From: Pararhizobium antarcticum
GTDB taxonomy: Bacteria > Pseudomonadota > Alphaproteobacteria > Rhizobiales > Rhizobiaceae
DNA length: 64,000 bases
Direction: 5' to 3'
NCBI RefSeq assembly: GCF_001885585.1
Contig: NZ_LSRP01000118.1
Location: 124,001 to 188,000 of the forward strand
Each line of letters begins with the position of its first letter. The first letter of the stretch is position 1. A model generated the notes under the pieces. It saw only the letters and a program-made list of their open reading frames with translations, was not told where the DNA came from and did no database searches. This document shows positions 16,065-24,706 of the stretch, one piece after another. A program made the translations under genes and the position numbers.

Positions 16065-17159
16065 ATGAAGATCGCGTTTCATTCGCCGCTGAAGTCTCCG
16101 CATCATCCCGTTCCCTCCGGCGACAGGCTGATGGCGCGTCTCGTCATTGCGGCGCTGCGCCAGGCGGGTCACGCGGTCGAGGTGGTCACGGAATTGCGGA
16201 CGTTCAGCAAGTCACCGTCTCTGGACTCTGCCGCCGCGATGGAAAAAGCGGCCGAGGCGGAACGGGCACGCATTGCACAGCACTGGCTGGAGCGCGGCAA
16301 ACCGGATGTCTGGTTCTGCTACCATCCCTATTACAAGGCGCCCGACCTGCTCGGGCCCGAACTGGCGCGCCGGTTCGGCATACCCTATGTGACCGCCGAG
16401 GCCTCGCATTCGTCGCGGCGCAACACCGGCCCCTGGGCTGCGGCACAACAGATAGTCGCCGATGCCGTCCGCCAGGCGGCGGTCAATATCTGCTTTACCC
16501 ATCGAGATCGCGTTGGGTTGCTGGAGGCGCTGCCCCAGGCGCGCACGGCGATGCTGGCACCCTTCATCGAGACGTCGGAATTTCGTCTCCGCACACCGAA
16601 TCCGGAGCCCGGCCGTCTTGTCACCATCGCGATGATGCGCCCCGGCGACAAGATGGACAGCTACCGGATGCTTGCGGCGGCCCTTTATCTCCTGCCCGAC
16701 CTCGACTGGCGGCTTTCCGTCATCGGTGACGGCGTGTGCCGACCCGAAATCGAGACGCTGTTTGCCGGCATGCCGAAGGATCGGATCGAGTGGCATGGCG
16801 AGCAGGCGACGGCTGCCGTTGCCGCGCTCTTGTCGCGCGCTGCCCTCTACGTCTGGCCCGGCTGCGGCGAGGCTTACGGGCTTGCCTATCTTGAGGCGCA
16901 GGCCGCAGGTCTTCCGGTGGTCGCCCAGCATATTGCCGGCGTGCCGGAGGTCGTGATGCACGCACGGACCGGTCTTCTGACACCGGCCGGCGATGTCGGG
17001 GCCTATGCCGGCGCTATCCGCCGACTGCTGGTCGACGAAAGCGAGCGGCAGGCCATGGCGCAAGAAGCCCGACGGTTTGTTGGCGAGGAGCGTGACCTTG
17101 CGACTGCATCCGTCCAACTCGATCGAATTCTGCGCCACCATCTGGAGACGGGCCGATGA
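16065..17159 (+). CDS. Glycosyltransferase, GT4-like (GT-B fold)
   Basis: 364 residues. The N-terminal half begins MKIAFHSPLKSPHHPVPSGD, with the glycine/proline-rich donor loop usual for GT-B enzymes. The C-terminal half contains the nucleotide-sugar site GCGEAYGLAYLEAQAAGLPV, an E-x7-E motif, followed by GVPEVVMHARTGLLTP. It is thus a retaining GT4-type transferase acting at the cytoplasmic face of the membrane. The next gene (NodB-like deacetylase) overlaps it by ATGA, so the two probably act on the same glycan. No clear ribosome binding site precedes ATG 16065. This gene opens the 25-kb glycan/cyclic-nucleotide region. Confidence 0.82.
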   Translation: MKIAFHSPLKSPHHPVPSGDRLMARLVIAALRQAGHAVEVVTELRTFSKSPSLDSAAAMEKAAEAERARIAQHWLERGKPDVWFCYHPYYKAPDLLGPELARRFGIPYVTAEASHSSRRNTGPWAAAQQIVADAVRQAAVNICFTHRDRVGLLEALPQARTAMLAPFIETSEFRLRTPNPEPGRLVTIAMMRPGDKMDSYRMLAAALYLLPDLDWRLSVIGDGVCRPEIETLFAGMPKDRIEWHGEQATAAVAALLSRAALYVWPGCGEAYGLAYLEAQAAGLPVVAQHIAGVPEVVMHARTGLLTPAGDVGAYAGAIRRLLVDESERQAMAQEARRFVGEERDLATASVQLDRILRHHLETGR

Positions 17160-17911
17160 CGACTGATGCGACGATCTGGGCGCCGCTGGTCCGCGAGCTC
17201 GATCGCTGGCACGATGCCGGAAAAACGGCCACCTTCTGGCTGCGGGATGACGACGCCATCGAACCCACGGCAGCGCTTGACCGGTTGCTCGCGGTGACAG
17301 GCCGCCATTCGGCGCCGGTAACGCTTGCCGTCATCCCGGCCGGAACCGGCGCAGCGCTTGCCGATCGTCTCAGGCCCGTTTCTCATGCCACGGTTGCCGT
17401 GCACGGATGGGCGCATGTGAACCACGCGCCGGAGGGAAAAAAGAAGCAGGAGCTTGGCGGTCCGGCAAGGCCGTTGGAAACCGTGCTGGCCGAACTGGGC
17501 GTCGGCTTTGGACGTCTCTCCGCACTTTTCGGCACGGGTTTCGTGCCGCTGCTGGTGCCGCCGTGGAACCGGATCGATGCCGGCCTCCTGCCATTGCTGG
17601 GTGATATCGGCTTTACGGCGCTTTCGGTCTACGGCGCGGAAAAACCGGGGCCGATCCGGATGCTGAACACGCATGTCGATGTCATGGACTGGCACGGCAC
17701 GCGCGGTGGTCGTGATCCTGCTGTTTTGGTCGAGGAGACAGCGGCGCGATTGCAACGGATCTTCGTGGATGGCGGAACGGTCGGCGTCTTGACGCATCAC
17801 CTCGTTCATGACGAGACCGTGTGGGCTTTTCTCTACGGGCTTTTTACCGTTACTGCCGGCCACCCGGCGTGCAACTGGGCATCCGTGAGGGAATGTCTTG
17901 TGAATGCGTGA
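17156..17911 (+). CDS. Polysaccharide deacetylase-like protein (NodB-homology fold)
   Basis: 251 residues, ATGA-coupled to the glycosyltransferase. TFWLRDDDA (Asp31-33) corresponds to the NodB motif 1 TFDD, and HGWAH (His83, His87) is the metal-binding H-x3-H motif; PPWNRID corresponds to motif 3. These residues would bind the catalytic metal of a carbohydrate esterase 4-type deacetylase. There is no signal peptide, so the enzyme works in the cytoplasm, probably on a lipid-linked or nucleotide-linked sugar, as NodB does. The fold is compact and divergent; a deacetylase role is inference. Confidence 0.72.
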   Translation: MTTDATIWAPLVRELDRWHDAGKTATFWLRDDDAIEPTAALDRLLAVTGRHSAPVTLAVIPAGTGAALADRLRPVSHATVAVHGWAHVNHAPEGKKKQELGGPARPLETVLAELGVGFGRLSALFGTGFVPLLVPPWNRIDAGLLPLLGDIGFTALSVYGAEKPGPIRMLNTHVDVMDWHGTRGGRDPAVLVEETAARLQRIFVDGGTVGVLTHHLVHDETVWAFLYGLFTVTAGHPACNWASVRECLVNA

Positions 17912-17916
17912 GGCGT

Positions 17917-18747
17917 CTAGAGATCGATTACCTGGCCATCGCGGGCGGCAAAGGCACGTGGGAATTCGCGCGCTGCGGCCTCGCCGATCGCGTCGAGCTC
18001 TGCATCGGTGCGAAGTGGCGAATGATGGATGAAGGCGATGCGCTTGACGCCGGCCGCCTTGGCGAGCCGGATCGCGTGCTGCCAGGTGGAGTGGCCGTAA
18101 CCGACATAACGCGGCATTTCATCGTCGGTATAGGTGCAGTCATAGATGAAGAGATCGGCATCCTGGATCAGGTCGAGCACGGCTGGATCGAGAATGCCGG
18201 CCGTGTGTTCGGTGTCGGTGATCATGGCCGCCGCCTGGCCACCCCATTCGACCCTGTAGCCGATGGCGCCGCCCGGATGGTTGAGACTGCCGGTGCGGAT
18301 CGCCACATCCGGATAGGGTGTCAGCGTGTCGCCGGACTGGAAGTCGACGCAGCCGATCCGGGCCCTGCAGATGTCCGGCTCGACCGGAAACCAGGGCGGT
18401 CGCATGAACTCGCCGATCATCTGGCGTGTGCTCATGCGGCCCGCCAAATGGCCCGACCACAGCGCCACGGAGGCATGCGGATCAAAAAGTGCCGGAAAAT
18501 AGGGAAGACCGATGATGTGGTCGTAATGGCAATGCGTGAAAAACACGTTGAAGTCGGAAACGCCTTCGGCCTTCAAAACCTGGCCGGCTGGCATGAGGCC
18601 TGATCCCGCATCGAAAAGCAGACGGTGATCACCGCAGCGCATCTCGACACAGATCGTATTGCCTCCATATTTCTGGAAGGCGGCGCCTGATACCGGCAGG
18701 CTGCCACGCACTCCCCAAAACCGCACCCGAAACACGTTCCTGTTCAC
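17917..18747 (-). CDS. Metallo-beta-lactamase-fold hydrolase
   Basis: 276 residues. FWGVRGSLPVSG at the start and THCHYDH (His72, His74, Asp76, His77) give the two-metal MBL site, completed by SLNHPGG, ITDTEH and FIHHSP further on. No signal peptide. This sub-family (FWGVRGS type) is related to tRNase Z/PhnP-like phosphodiesterases. Its position among cyclases and a cyclic-nucleotide-binding protein makes a cyclic-nucleotide or phosphodiester substrate worth considering, but the sequence alone does not prove it. Convergent with the deacetylase gene, five bases apart. Confidence 0.8.
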   Translation of the reverse strand: MNRNVFRVRFWGVRGSLPVSGAAFQKYGGNTICVEMRCGDHRLLFDAGSGLMPAGQVLKAEGVSDFNVFFTHCHYDHIIGLPYFPALFDPHASVALWSGHLAGRMSTRQMIGEFMRPPWFPVEPDICRARIGCVDFQSGDTLTPYPDVAIRTGSLNHPGGAIGYRVEWGGQAAAMITDTEHTAGILDPAVLDLIQDADLFIYDCTYTDDEMPRYVGYGHSTWQHAIRLAKAAGVKRIAFIHHSPLRTDAELDAIGEAAAREFPRAFAARDGQVIDL

Positions 18748-18994
18748 TCTCTTGCTTGCCTCTGACCAGCCTGATCCAGGCGATTTTTTACCGGTTGGTC
18801 AAGATATCCCTTACTTTCAGGGATTTAGCTTGTTTGTTTGCGTTCGTCCGGCCTCTGGTGCCGCCTCATTTTTGCCATGTTAGCCAAACTGCCAGACTTA
18901 GGCGAGTGTCGAATTCGCTTTTTCTTGCGATCTGTGGTTCAGAAGGACACAACACCAGAACTGTTGTCAATTCGCTTACGGAAACGCAAAAAGA

Positions 18995-20755
18995 ATGCTG
19001 CCCTCGAAACGTCCCCGGATCGCCGTCGTCGCGGATGCGCATTTTCACGACCTCTACGGCGACTACGACTTTCCGGGCATTCCGAATAGCGAACGATCGA
19101 TGGCCGTGCGGATGCTGGCGGACACGGCGCGCTCGACGCGGGTGTTCAACGAAAGCCACGCGGCGCTGTGCTTCACGCTCGACGATATTGCCGCCCGCGA
19201 TATCCGCCACGTCGTGCTGCTGGGTGACTATTCCGATGATGGGCAGGTTGCGACCGTGGCTGGCGTCAAGCGCGTGCTCGATGACTATGCCAGCCGTTTC
19301 GGAATGCGATTTTACGCCACCGTCGGCAACCATGATATCTTTGGCGAGCAGGGCCGGCATCGGTCGAAACGGTTCCTGACCGAAAGCGGCAGCTATCGCC
19401 TGGTGACGAGCGATCCGCAGGCCAGCGATGTGCATGCGCAGATGGTCAATGTCACCCCGAAGATGTTCTGCGAAGGCTATCCTGCCGGCCTTGCTGCGCT
19501 CCCGGATGTCGGGTTTTTTCGCCGGCCGGGCGATCTCCACTGGGAGACGCCCTTCGGCGTGGGCGACGATCTGGAGGGGCGACGCTACGAGGTGCGGTCT
19601 CAGGACGGAACCGTCGTCCGCCGGCTGGTCGATGCGTCCTATCTGACCGAACCGTTTCCGGGTGTGTGGTTGCTGATGATCGACGCCAATGTGTTCGAAC
19701 CGGTCTCCGGCGTTCCAGTGGGCACAAGCGGCGACCTTGCCGACAGCACCGGGGCTGGATGGAATGCGATGCTGCGGCACAAGCCGTTCCTTTTCGACTG
19801 GATGCGGGATGTCGCTGACCGGGCTGGCCGCCTCGGCAAATGCCTGCTGGCGTTTTCTCACTATCCTGCCATCGATCCGCTCAATGAAACGCTTGCCGAC
19901 GAGCTTTCGCTGATGGGCCGGACCAGTTTTTCGGACCGCATCCCGGCCCCCGACGTTGCAACGGCATTGATCGATGCCGGCATCGGCATTCATTTCAGCG
20001 GCCACCTGCATGTCAACGACACAGCGCGGGTCCGGCGGGATGGCGGCGCGCTGCTCAATATTGCCGTGCCCTCGCTCGTCGCCTTTCCCTGCGGCTACAA
20101 GATCTTGACGGTCGAGCCCGGGCATCTGCATGTCGAGACTGTCGGGATCGGGACAATGCCGATCGACCCGGCACTCCAGGCACTCTATCAGGCCGAGGTG
20201 GTGCGATCCGGTCTCAAGACCGGAACCATGCTCGAAGCGCAGGATTACGGCACGTTTTTATATGCGCATCTCGGCCATCTGGTCGGCCGTCGCTTCCTGA
20301 AACGGGAGTGGCCGAGGGACATTGTCTCTCTGCTGCAGGTCCTGACCCTGGCCGACGTTGCGTTTCTGGCGATCGAGCGCCAGCCCGTGCCGGTGCGCGA
20401 AGCCGTGTCAGCGCTGGAGAAGCTTCGCGCCCGCCCGCAGGCACAAAACCGCCTCTTGCAACGGCTCAAGGGTGACAGCGCAGCGCTCGATGCAATGCGG
20501 GCGGTGTCGATGATGACCTTCCTTGCTGATTGGTACCGCCTGCGCATGGCGAGCGAACTGGCGCTCGACTGGATCGAGGCCGATCATCTGGCCCAATATG
20601 CTGTCGTGGCGGACCTTCTCCGCGAGGGATCGTGGGAGGGGGACAGCGCCGTGCAGGCCCGGTTTGCTCTCTTGTTTCGTATGTATGGCAAGTTCGTGTC
20701 CGGCCTGCCGTCGCGCAATTTCCGGATCGATCTCGCAAGTTGCGAGATCGACTGA
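18995..20755 (+). CDS. Calcineurin-like metallophosphoesterase, large
   Basis: 586 residues. The N-terminal ~350 residues carry all dimetal motifs: D14-x-H16 (ADAHFH), GDYSDDG (Asp78), GNHD (112-114), FSHYP and FSGHLHVND. This arrangement matches the CpdA-like class III phosphodiesterase/phosphatase group. The C-terminal ~200 residues are helical and have no motif I recognise. No signal peptide, so it is cytoplasmic. Substrate unknown; a cyclic nucleotide is a reasonable hypothesis given its neighbours. The 247-base gap upstream (18748-18994) holds its promoter and that of the MBL gene. Confidence 0.8.
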   Translation: MLPSKRPRIAVVADAHFHDLYGDYDFPGIPNSERSMAVRMLADTARSTRVFNESHAALCFTLDDIAARDIRHVVLLGDYSDDGQVATVAGVKRVLDDYASRFGMRFYATVGNHDIFGEQGRHRSKRFLTESGSYRLVTSDPQASDVHAQMVNVTPKMFCEGYPAGLAALPDVGFFRRPGDLHWETPFGVGDDLEGRRYEVRSQDGTVVRRLVDASYLTEPFPGVWLLMIDANVFEPVSGVPVGTSGDLADSTGAGWNAMLRHKPFLFDWMRDVADRAGRLGKCLLAFSHYPAIDPLNETLADELSLMGRTSFSDRIPAPDVATALIDAGIGIHFSGHLHVNDTARVRRDGGALLNIAVPSLVAFPCGYKILTVEPGHLHVETVGIGTMPIDPALQALYQAEVVRSGLKTGTMLEAQDYGTFLYAHLGHLVGRRFLKREWPRDIVSLLQVLTLADVAFLAIERQPVPVREAVSALEKLRARPQAQNRLLQRLKGDSAALDAMRAVSMMTFLADWYRLRMASELALDWIEADHLAQYAVVADLLREGSWEGDSAVQARFALLFRMYGKFVSGLPSRNFRIDLASCEID

Positions 20756-20778
20756 GGCGAGGTCAGCGGTGGAGATAG

Positions 20779-21240
20779 CTACTCTGCCTGCCGTGCTCGG
20801 CTGCGGGCTGCGGTCAGTTCGCTGGTCGTGTGGCTGAGGCGGTCGGCAAGCACGCGCATGACTTCGATGGTAATTTCGGGAAAGTCCGTCAGCAGTTTTA
20901 TGAAATGCTCCTTGCGGATGCGAAGGGCTTCGACCGCGGTGACGGCGCGGACCGTTGCCGTGCGCGCGACATCGCAGAGAATGGCGATCTCGCCGACGAT
21001 CGCATTGTTCTCGACTTCGGCAATCTTGTACTGGCCCGTCGGGGAATCGACGAGGATCTCTGCACGGCCCGTCAGCACGACATAGGCAGCGTCGCCGGAA
21101 TCGCCCTGGTGGAACAGGACTTCCCCGGCCCGGTATCCCACCCGGTCCGATGTAAAGGCGAGCAATTTCAGCTTTGCCGGCTCGACCCCGGAAAACAGCG
21201 GAATCCGCCGCAGCATTTGAACTTCATCCTTGAGAAGCAT
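20779..21240 (-). CDS. Cyclic-nucleotide-binding domain protein
   Basis: 153 residues, essentially one cNMP-binding beta-barrel. The phosphate-binding cassette reads IVGEIAILCDVARTATVRA, with Gly83-Glu84 and Arg93-Thr94-Ala95, the residues that hold the ribose and cyclic phosphate, so ligand binding is plausible. It has no DNA-binding domain, unlike CRP, and ends in a short basic helix (TAARSRARQAE). It lies immediately downstream of the large ABC protein gene (21346-24063) on the same strand and is probably a regulatory subunit for it or for another protein of the locus. Confidence 0.87.
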   Translation of the reverse strand: MLLKDEVQMLRRIPLFSGVEPAKLKLLAFTSDRVGYRAGEVLFHQGDSGDAAYVVLTGRAEILVDSPTGQYKIAEVENNAIVGEIAILCDVARTATVRAVTAVEALRIRKEHFIKLLTDFPEITIEVMRVLADRLSHTTSELTAARSRARQAE

Positions 21241-21345
21241 GTCGTGCCTGTACCCCTAATTCCCATCAGCGCCTCTGCGCAAATCAGCTATCCGTGTCGG
21301 CCCGTTTCTTGTCTTGGCGACGGGCTCGATGCGGATAGTCCCATA

Positions 21346-24063
21346 TTATGATGACACCAGTTCCTTAAATATACCGTTATTCTCGACCAGTGTCGCGTGT
21401 GTTCCATCTTCCACCAGCATTCCCCTGTCGAACACCAGCACGCGATCGAACAGATGCGCCAATCCTGCGTTTGACAGAACCCAGACGATAGCCGGATCGC
21501 GGCCATCACGCTGTACCAGCTTGATGACGTCGCGCACGATCTCGTCCTGAACGCGATGATCGAGGCCGGGCATCGGCCGATTGAAGATGTAATATTCCGA
21601 TCGCCGCACCAGCGCCCGCGCCAGATTGAGCTTTTGACGCTGAAACGACGTCAGGCGCTTGCCGCCCGCGCCGACATTGAAATCGAGACCGATCGCGAGA
21701 ACCTGTTCGTGCAGGCCCAGCGTATTCAAAAGGGCGCTGACGATCGCCCGGATGCGCTTGGAGCCATCCGCGTGTTTGTGGCTGATGCGGCCGAACAGAA
21801 CATTGTCCATCAGGCTGGCGGAGGCCGTGTAGTGAGCCGGGTCGTAGCGTTCGAAGGCGTCCTGCATGTCATCAGGCAGCCCTTGGTGGAATTCGCGGCG
21901 CACATCGACGATCTTGGCCATCAGCTCATCGGTCAGAAGACCGAAACGGTGGCGGGGCTCGATGTAGAGGAAGCTCAGCCGGATGATGCTGGCCCTTTCC
22001 TCCTCGCTCACCTGATCGACGTTCTTGCCCCTCAGCTTCTGTACCAGTTGCTGGTACAGCGGGATGTCATCAGCCGTCATGAACGTCAGTTGCTGGAAGA
22101 ATGGATGGTCCGGCGGCAGGTCGGAGAACAGCTCGACGGCGTTTTCCGCGATGCTGTAGCCCATGTCGAACAGCACCCCGTCCAGTCCCGTCCGGCCGAC
22201 AACCGAGCGGAAATAGGCGTTCTTGGAGATTGCCCTGCCGCGCAGTTCCGGGCCGGTCGCCGTTCCGAACAGCAGGTTTTCGCCGACCGTTGCCTCGGTA
22301 TTGTAGGCGCCCGGTTCGAAGGAGACGACGAGGCTCGAAAGATCTTCCTCCTCCAATTGCTGGCGAAGCGCCTGGCGCATTTCGACAATGCCGGCTGCAA
22401 GCTCTGGATGTTCTTTGGGGTCGACCGTCGAACGCAGCGCAAGGTCGAGGATGTCTGTCGAAAGCTGCACGGTATCGAGGACCGGCAGGATTGCCGCAAA
22501 CAGGTCGTCCGCATGCGTGGCACTGGCGGCTTCGTAGTCGATCCAGTCGCTGTTGGTGTCGAAATCCGGATTACCGGCCATTTTGGCCTCGGAGATTTCC
22601 CACTTGCGCTGGGTTGCGCCGGCGCCTTCGTAGACCGCCGCCTTGCGCGGCGCATGCTTCAGCCCGTAGAGCAGGTTGTCGCGCAGGCTTCCGTAGAAGA
22701 AATAGCTGTCGGATGCGGCATAGGAGATGCTGCGGCCGGTCACGGATTCCGGCAGGTCCAGCAGGTCGTCGCCACCAGCGACAATCTTGCCGCTCTCGGG
22801 CCAGATCAGCCGGGCGAAGGCTTCGGCAAGCGAATCTCCGCCGCCGGCCGCGCCGCCGACGATGGCGATCGTTTCGCCCGGATGGATCTGCAGGGAGACG
22901 CGCTCCAGCAGTTTTGCGCCGCTGTCGTCAGCAAGCGAGAGGTTCACCGCGGCAAGCGGCGCCTTCAGGGCGGTCGGGCTTGCGACCGCCATCACCTGCA
23001 CGGCTGGCTCCATGATCTTCTCGACGGTGAACTGCTCGACGACCTGCACATATTTGACCTGGACGTCCTGGCGGGTCTGGTCCCAGTCGATCAGGTCCTT
23101 CAACGGACCGGGCAGATCCTTGTAGGCGCTGATGACCGCAATGAGCTGGCCGATATCGAGGCGACCCTGCAGGGCGAGGTAACCGCCGACGCAATAGAAG
23201 AGAAAGGGTGTTACCTGGGCTAGGAAATTGTTGATGAACTTGACCAGGAATTTCCACTGGTAGAGATCGTAGCGGATCTTGAAGATGCGGCCGAGGCGTT
23301 GGGCGATGTCGGCGCGTTCGTAGTTGGACGTGTCATAGGCATGGATGGCGCCGATCCCTTCGACAATCTCGCTCACCCGACCGGCCAGCTCGCGCGCGGT
23401 AATCTGGCGTTCACGACCCAGCACCAAAAGGCGGCGGCGCATGCGGGGAATGATCACGCCCTGTACGCCGACCATGGCGGCAGCGATCATGCCGAGCCAG
23501 AAGTTCTGCATGAAGATGAAGAACAGGGCCGTCAGCGCCTGCCCGCCGAGGAGTGCCGGCGAGACGAAGGCGTCACCCGTAAACCCGCCGAGCGGCTCGA
23601 CCTCGTCCTTGACCATGCTGGAAATTTCCGCGCCCTTGACCCGCTTGAAATGGTTCGGCGGAAAACGAAGGATGCGGTCGACGAGTTCGAAGCGGATGCG
23701 GCGCAGCAGCCGTTCGCCCAGTCGGCCCTTGAAGGTGTTGATATAGAACTTGAACAGACCGTTGATCACCACCAGCAGCAGGAACACCAGGCTGAGCGCA
23801 AACAGCGTCTGCATGCGTGTCAGTTCAATGCCGGGAAACAAAACCAGACTGCCGATCCAGGGAAGATCGAAACTGAGGTTCATGAACAGCTGCGTGGCAC
23901 CGGGTGTCTCGAACCCGGCACCCTGGATCGGGCCGTTGACGATCTGCTTGGGCAGGTCGAAAGACAGGAAATAGGGGATCATCGAGACAGCGACGACAAG
24001 CAGGATCCAGAGTTGCTGCGAGCGGGTATGGGTCCAGATGTAGCGTGTAAGGCGTTTTTCCAT
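21346..24063 (-). CDS. ABC exporter-like protein with degenerate, expanded nucleotide-binding domain
   Basis: About 905 residues (ATG 24063; a TTG at 24075 overlapping the upstream stop is an alternative that adds four residues; numbering here follows the TTG). Residues 1-350 form an exporter-type transmembrane domain. The ATPase domain is aberrant: Walker A reads GGAAGGGDS (407-415, Lys replaced by Asp); the signature region reads LTSFQRQKLNLARAL (808-822) and not LSGGQ; Walker B is YYIFNRP (no Asp-Glu); the H-loop His is Asn (VLSNAG). About 330 extra residues separate the first Q-loop-like segment from the signature, and the post-Q-loop motif x-(D/E)-N-(L/V)-L-(Y/F)-G occurs three times (465-471, 598-604, 756-762). 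ATP hydrolysis by this protein alone seems unlikely. Confidence 0.82.
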   Translation of the reverse strand: MEKRLTRYIWTHTRSQQLWILLVVAVSMIPYFLSFDLPKQIVNGPIQGAGFETPGATQLFMNLSFDLPWIGSLVLFPGIELTRMQTLFALSLVFLLLVVINGLFKFYINTFKGRLGERLLRRIRFELVDRILRFPPNHFKRVKGAEISSMVKDEVEPLGGFTGDAFVSPALLGGQALTALFFIFMQNFWLGMIAAAMVGVQGVIIPRMRRRLLVLGRERQITARELAGRVSEIVEGIGAIHAYDTSNYERADIAQRLGRIFKIRYDLYQWKFLVKFINNFLAQVTPFLFYCVGGYLALQGRLDIGQLIAVISAYKDLPGPLKDLIDWDQTRQDVQVKYVQVVEQFTVEKIMEPAVQVMAVASPTALKAPLAAVNLSLADDSGAKLLERVSLQIHPGETIAIVGGAAGGGDSLAEAFARLIWPESGKIVAGGDDLLDLPESVTGRSISYAASDSYFFYGSLRDNLLYGLKHAPRKAAVYEGAGATQRKWEISEAKMAGNPDFDTNSDWIDYEAASATHADDLFAAILPVLDTVQLSTDILDLALRSTVDPKEHPELAAGIVEMRQALRQQLEEEDLSSLVVSFEPGAYNTEATVGENLLFGTATGPELRGRAISKNAYFRSVVGRTGLDGVLFDMGYSIAENAVELFSDLPPDHPFFQQLTFMTADDIPLYQQLVQKLRGKNVDQVSEEERASIIRLSFLYIEPRHRFGLLTDELMAKIVDVRREFHQGLPDDMQDAFERYDPAHYTASASLMDNVLFGRISHKHADGSKRIRAIVSALLNTLGLHEQVLAIGLDFNVGAGGKRLTSFQRQKLNLARALVRRSEYYIFNRPMPGLDHRVQDEIVRDVIKLVQRDGRDPAIVWVLSNAGLAHLFDRVLVFDRGMLVEDGTHATLVENNGIFKELVSS

Positions 24064-24071
24064 GGATGAAT

Positions 24072-24668
24072 TCAAGATGCCGTGGGGTGGGGGTCGAGAA
24101 CGTAGAAGCGTCGGTCCGCATAGGGCGTGCCGGCAATCTCTGCATCATGCAGGCGCAGGTCGAACATGCAGCGCAGGGAAAGCGTTGGGCGGTTGACGAT
24201 ATGGGGAACCTGAGATGCTGCCCGCTCCAGCTCCGGGGCATAGTCTATGATCACCGTTTTGGCATTGTCGATGAGAGAGAACAAGAGCTTTCCGAGCGGA
24301 TCGCTGTTTCCGAACGGCTTCAGCGAGTAACCCAGAAGCACGAGACCATAGCTGCCGGGGGCATAGGCATATTCGATTTCCTGGAATTTCCTGGGGACAT
24401 GGCGGACCGAGCAGGGTCGCCCGTTCAGCGCGTCCGCTTCAAAAGCCCGCGTTTTCGGATCGATGGACAGGACAGAGCGCGGATGGTGTGTCAGGTATCC
24501 GGTAATCGGTTGTGCATGGCCGCCGATTTCGAGGATATGCGGGCATTCCCGCAGGAAATGCGCGGCCACGACCTGACGCATGGTCGAGCCGACGCCTGCA
24601 AGATGCGGCAGGTTGCCTGCCGATCCAGCCTGCGTTGCTGCGGCGCCCTCCGCTGGATGTCCCTGCAT
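24072..24668 (-). CDS. Class I SAM-dependent methyltransferase-like protein
   Basis: 198 residues. Start ATG 24668 is supported by GGAGCGCAAGGA directly upstream; the frame extends 25 codons further but into the divergent gene's leader. The SAM fold is seen in ILEIGGHAQPITGYL (motif I, residues 45-59) and SVLSIDPKT (acidic residue after beta-2), then SYGLVLLGYSL. The motif I glycine pattern is loose, so SAM binding is probable but not certain. It is coupled to the ABC protein gene (stop and start overlap or nearly so) and lies 38 bases from the divergent methyltransferase-like gene at 24707, forming a head-to-head pair of related folds. Confidence 0.65.
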   Translation of the reverse strand: MQGHPAEGAAATQAGSAGNLPHLAGVGSTMRQVVAAHFLRECPHILEIGGHAQPITGYLTHHPRSVLSIDPKTRAFEADALNGRPCSVRHVPRKFQEIEYAYAPGSYGLVLLGYSLKPFGNSDPLGKLLFSLIDNAKTVIIDYAPELERAASQVPHIVNRPTLSLRCMFDLRLHDAEIAGTPYADRRFYVLDPHPTAS

Positions 24669-24706
24669 TCCTTGCGCTCCCGAAAACAGCAGACTACAAC
24701 ACGGCC

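Noticed and set aside
18806-18824. Hairpin ATCCCT-TACTTTC-AGGGAT between the MBL and metallophosphoesterase genes
   Set aside because: Only six base pairs and no T-run, within a divergent promoter region; neither a terminator nor a convincing operator.
21556-23223. A 555-codon plus-strand frame opposite the degenerate ABC protein
   Set aside because: No motif and antisense to a frame with clear transmembrane and ATPase-like segments.
21346-24063. Possibility that the degenerate ATPase motifs of the ABC protein come from frameshifts or a pseudogene
   Set aside because: The frame is continuous with even codon use, the altered residues are spread through the domain, and repeated motifs remain in frame, so it appears to be a maintained protein.
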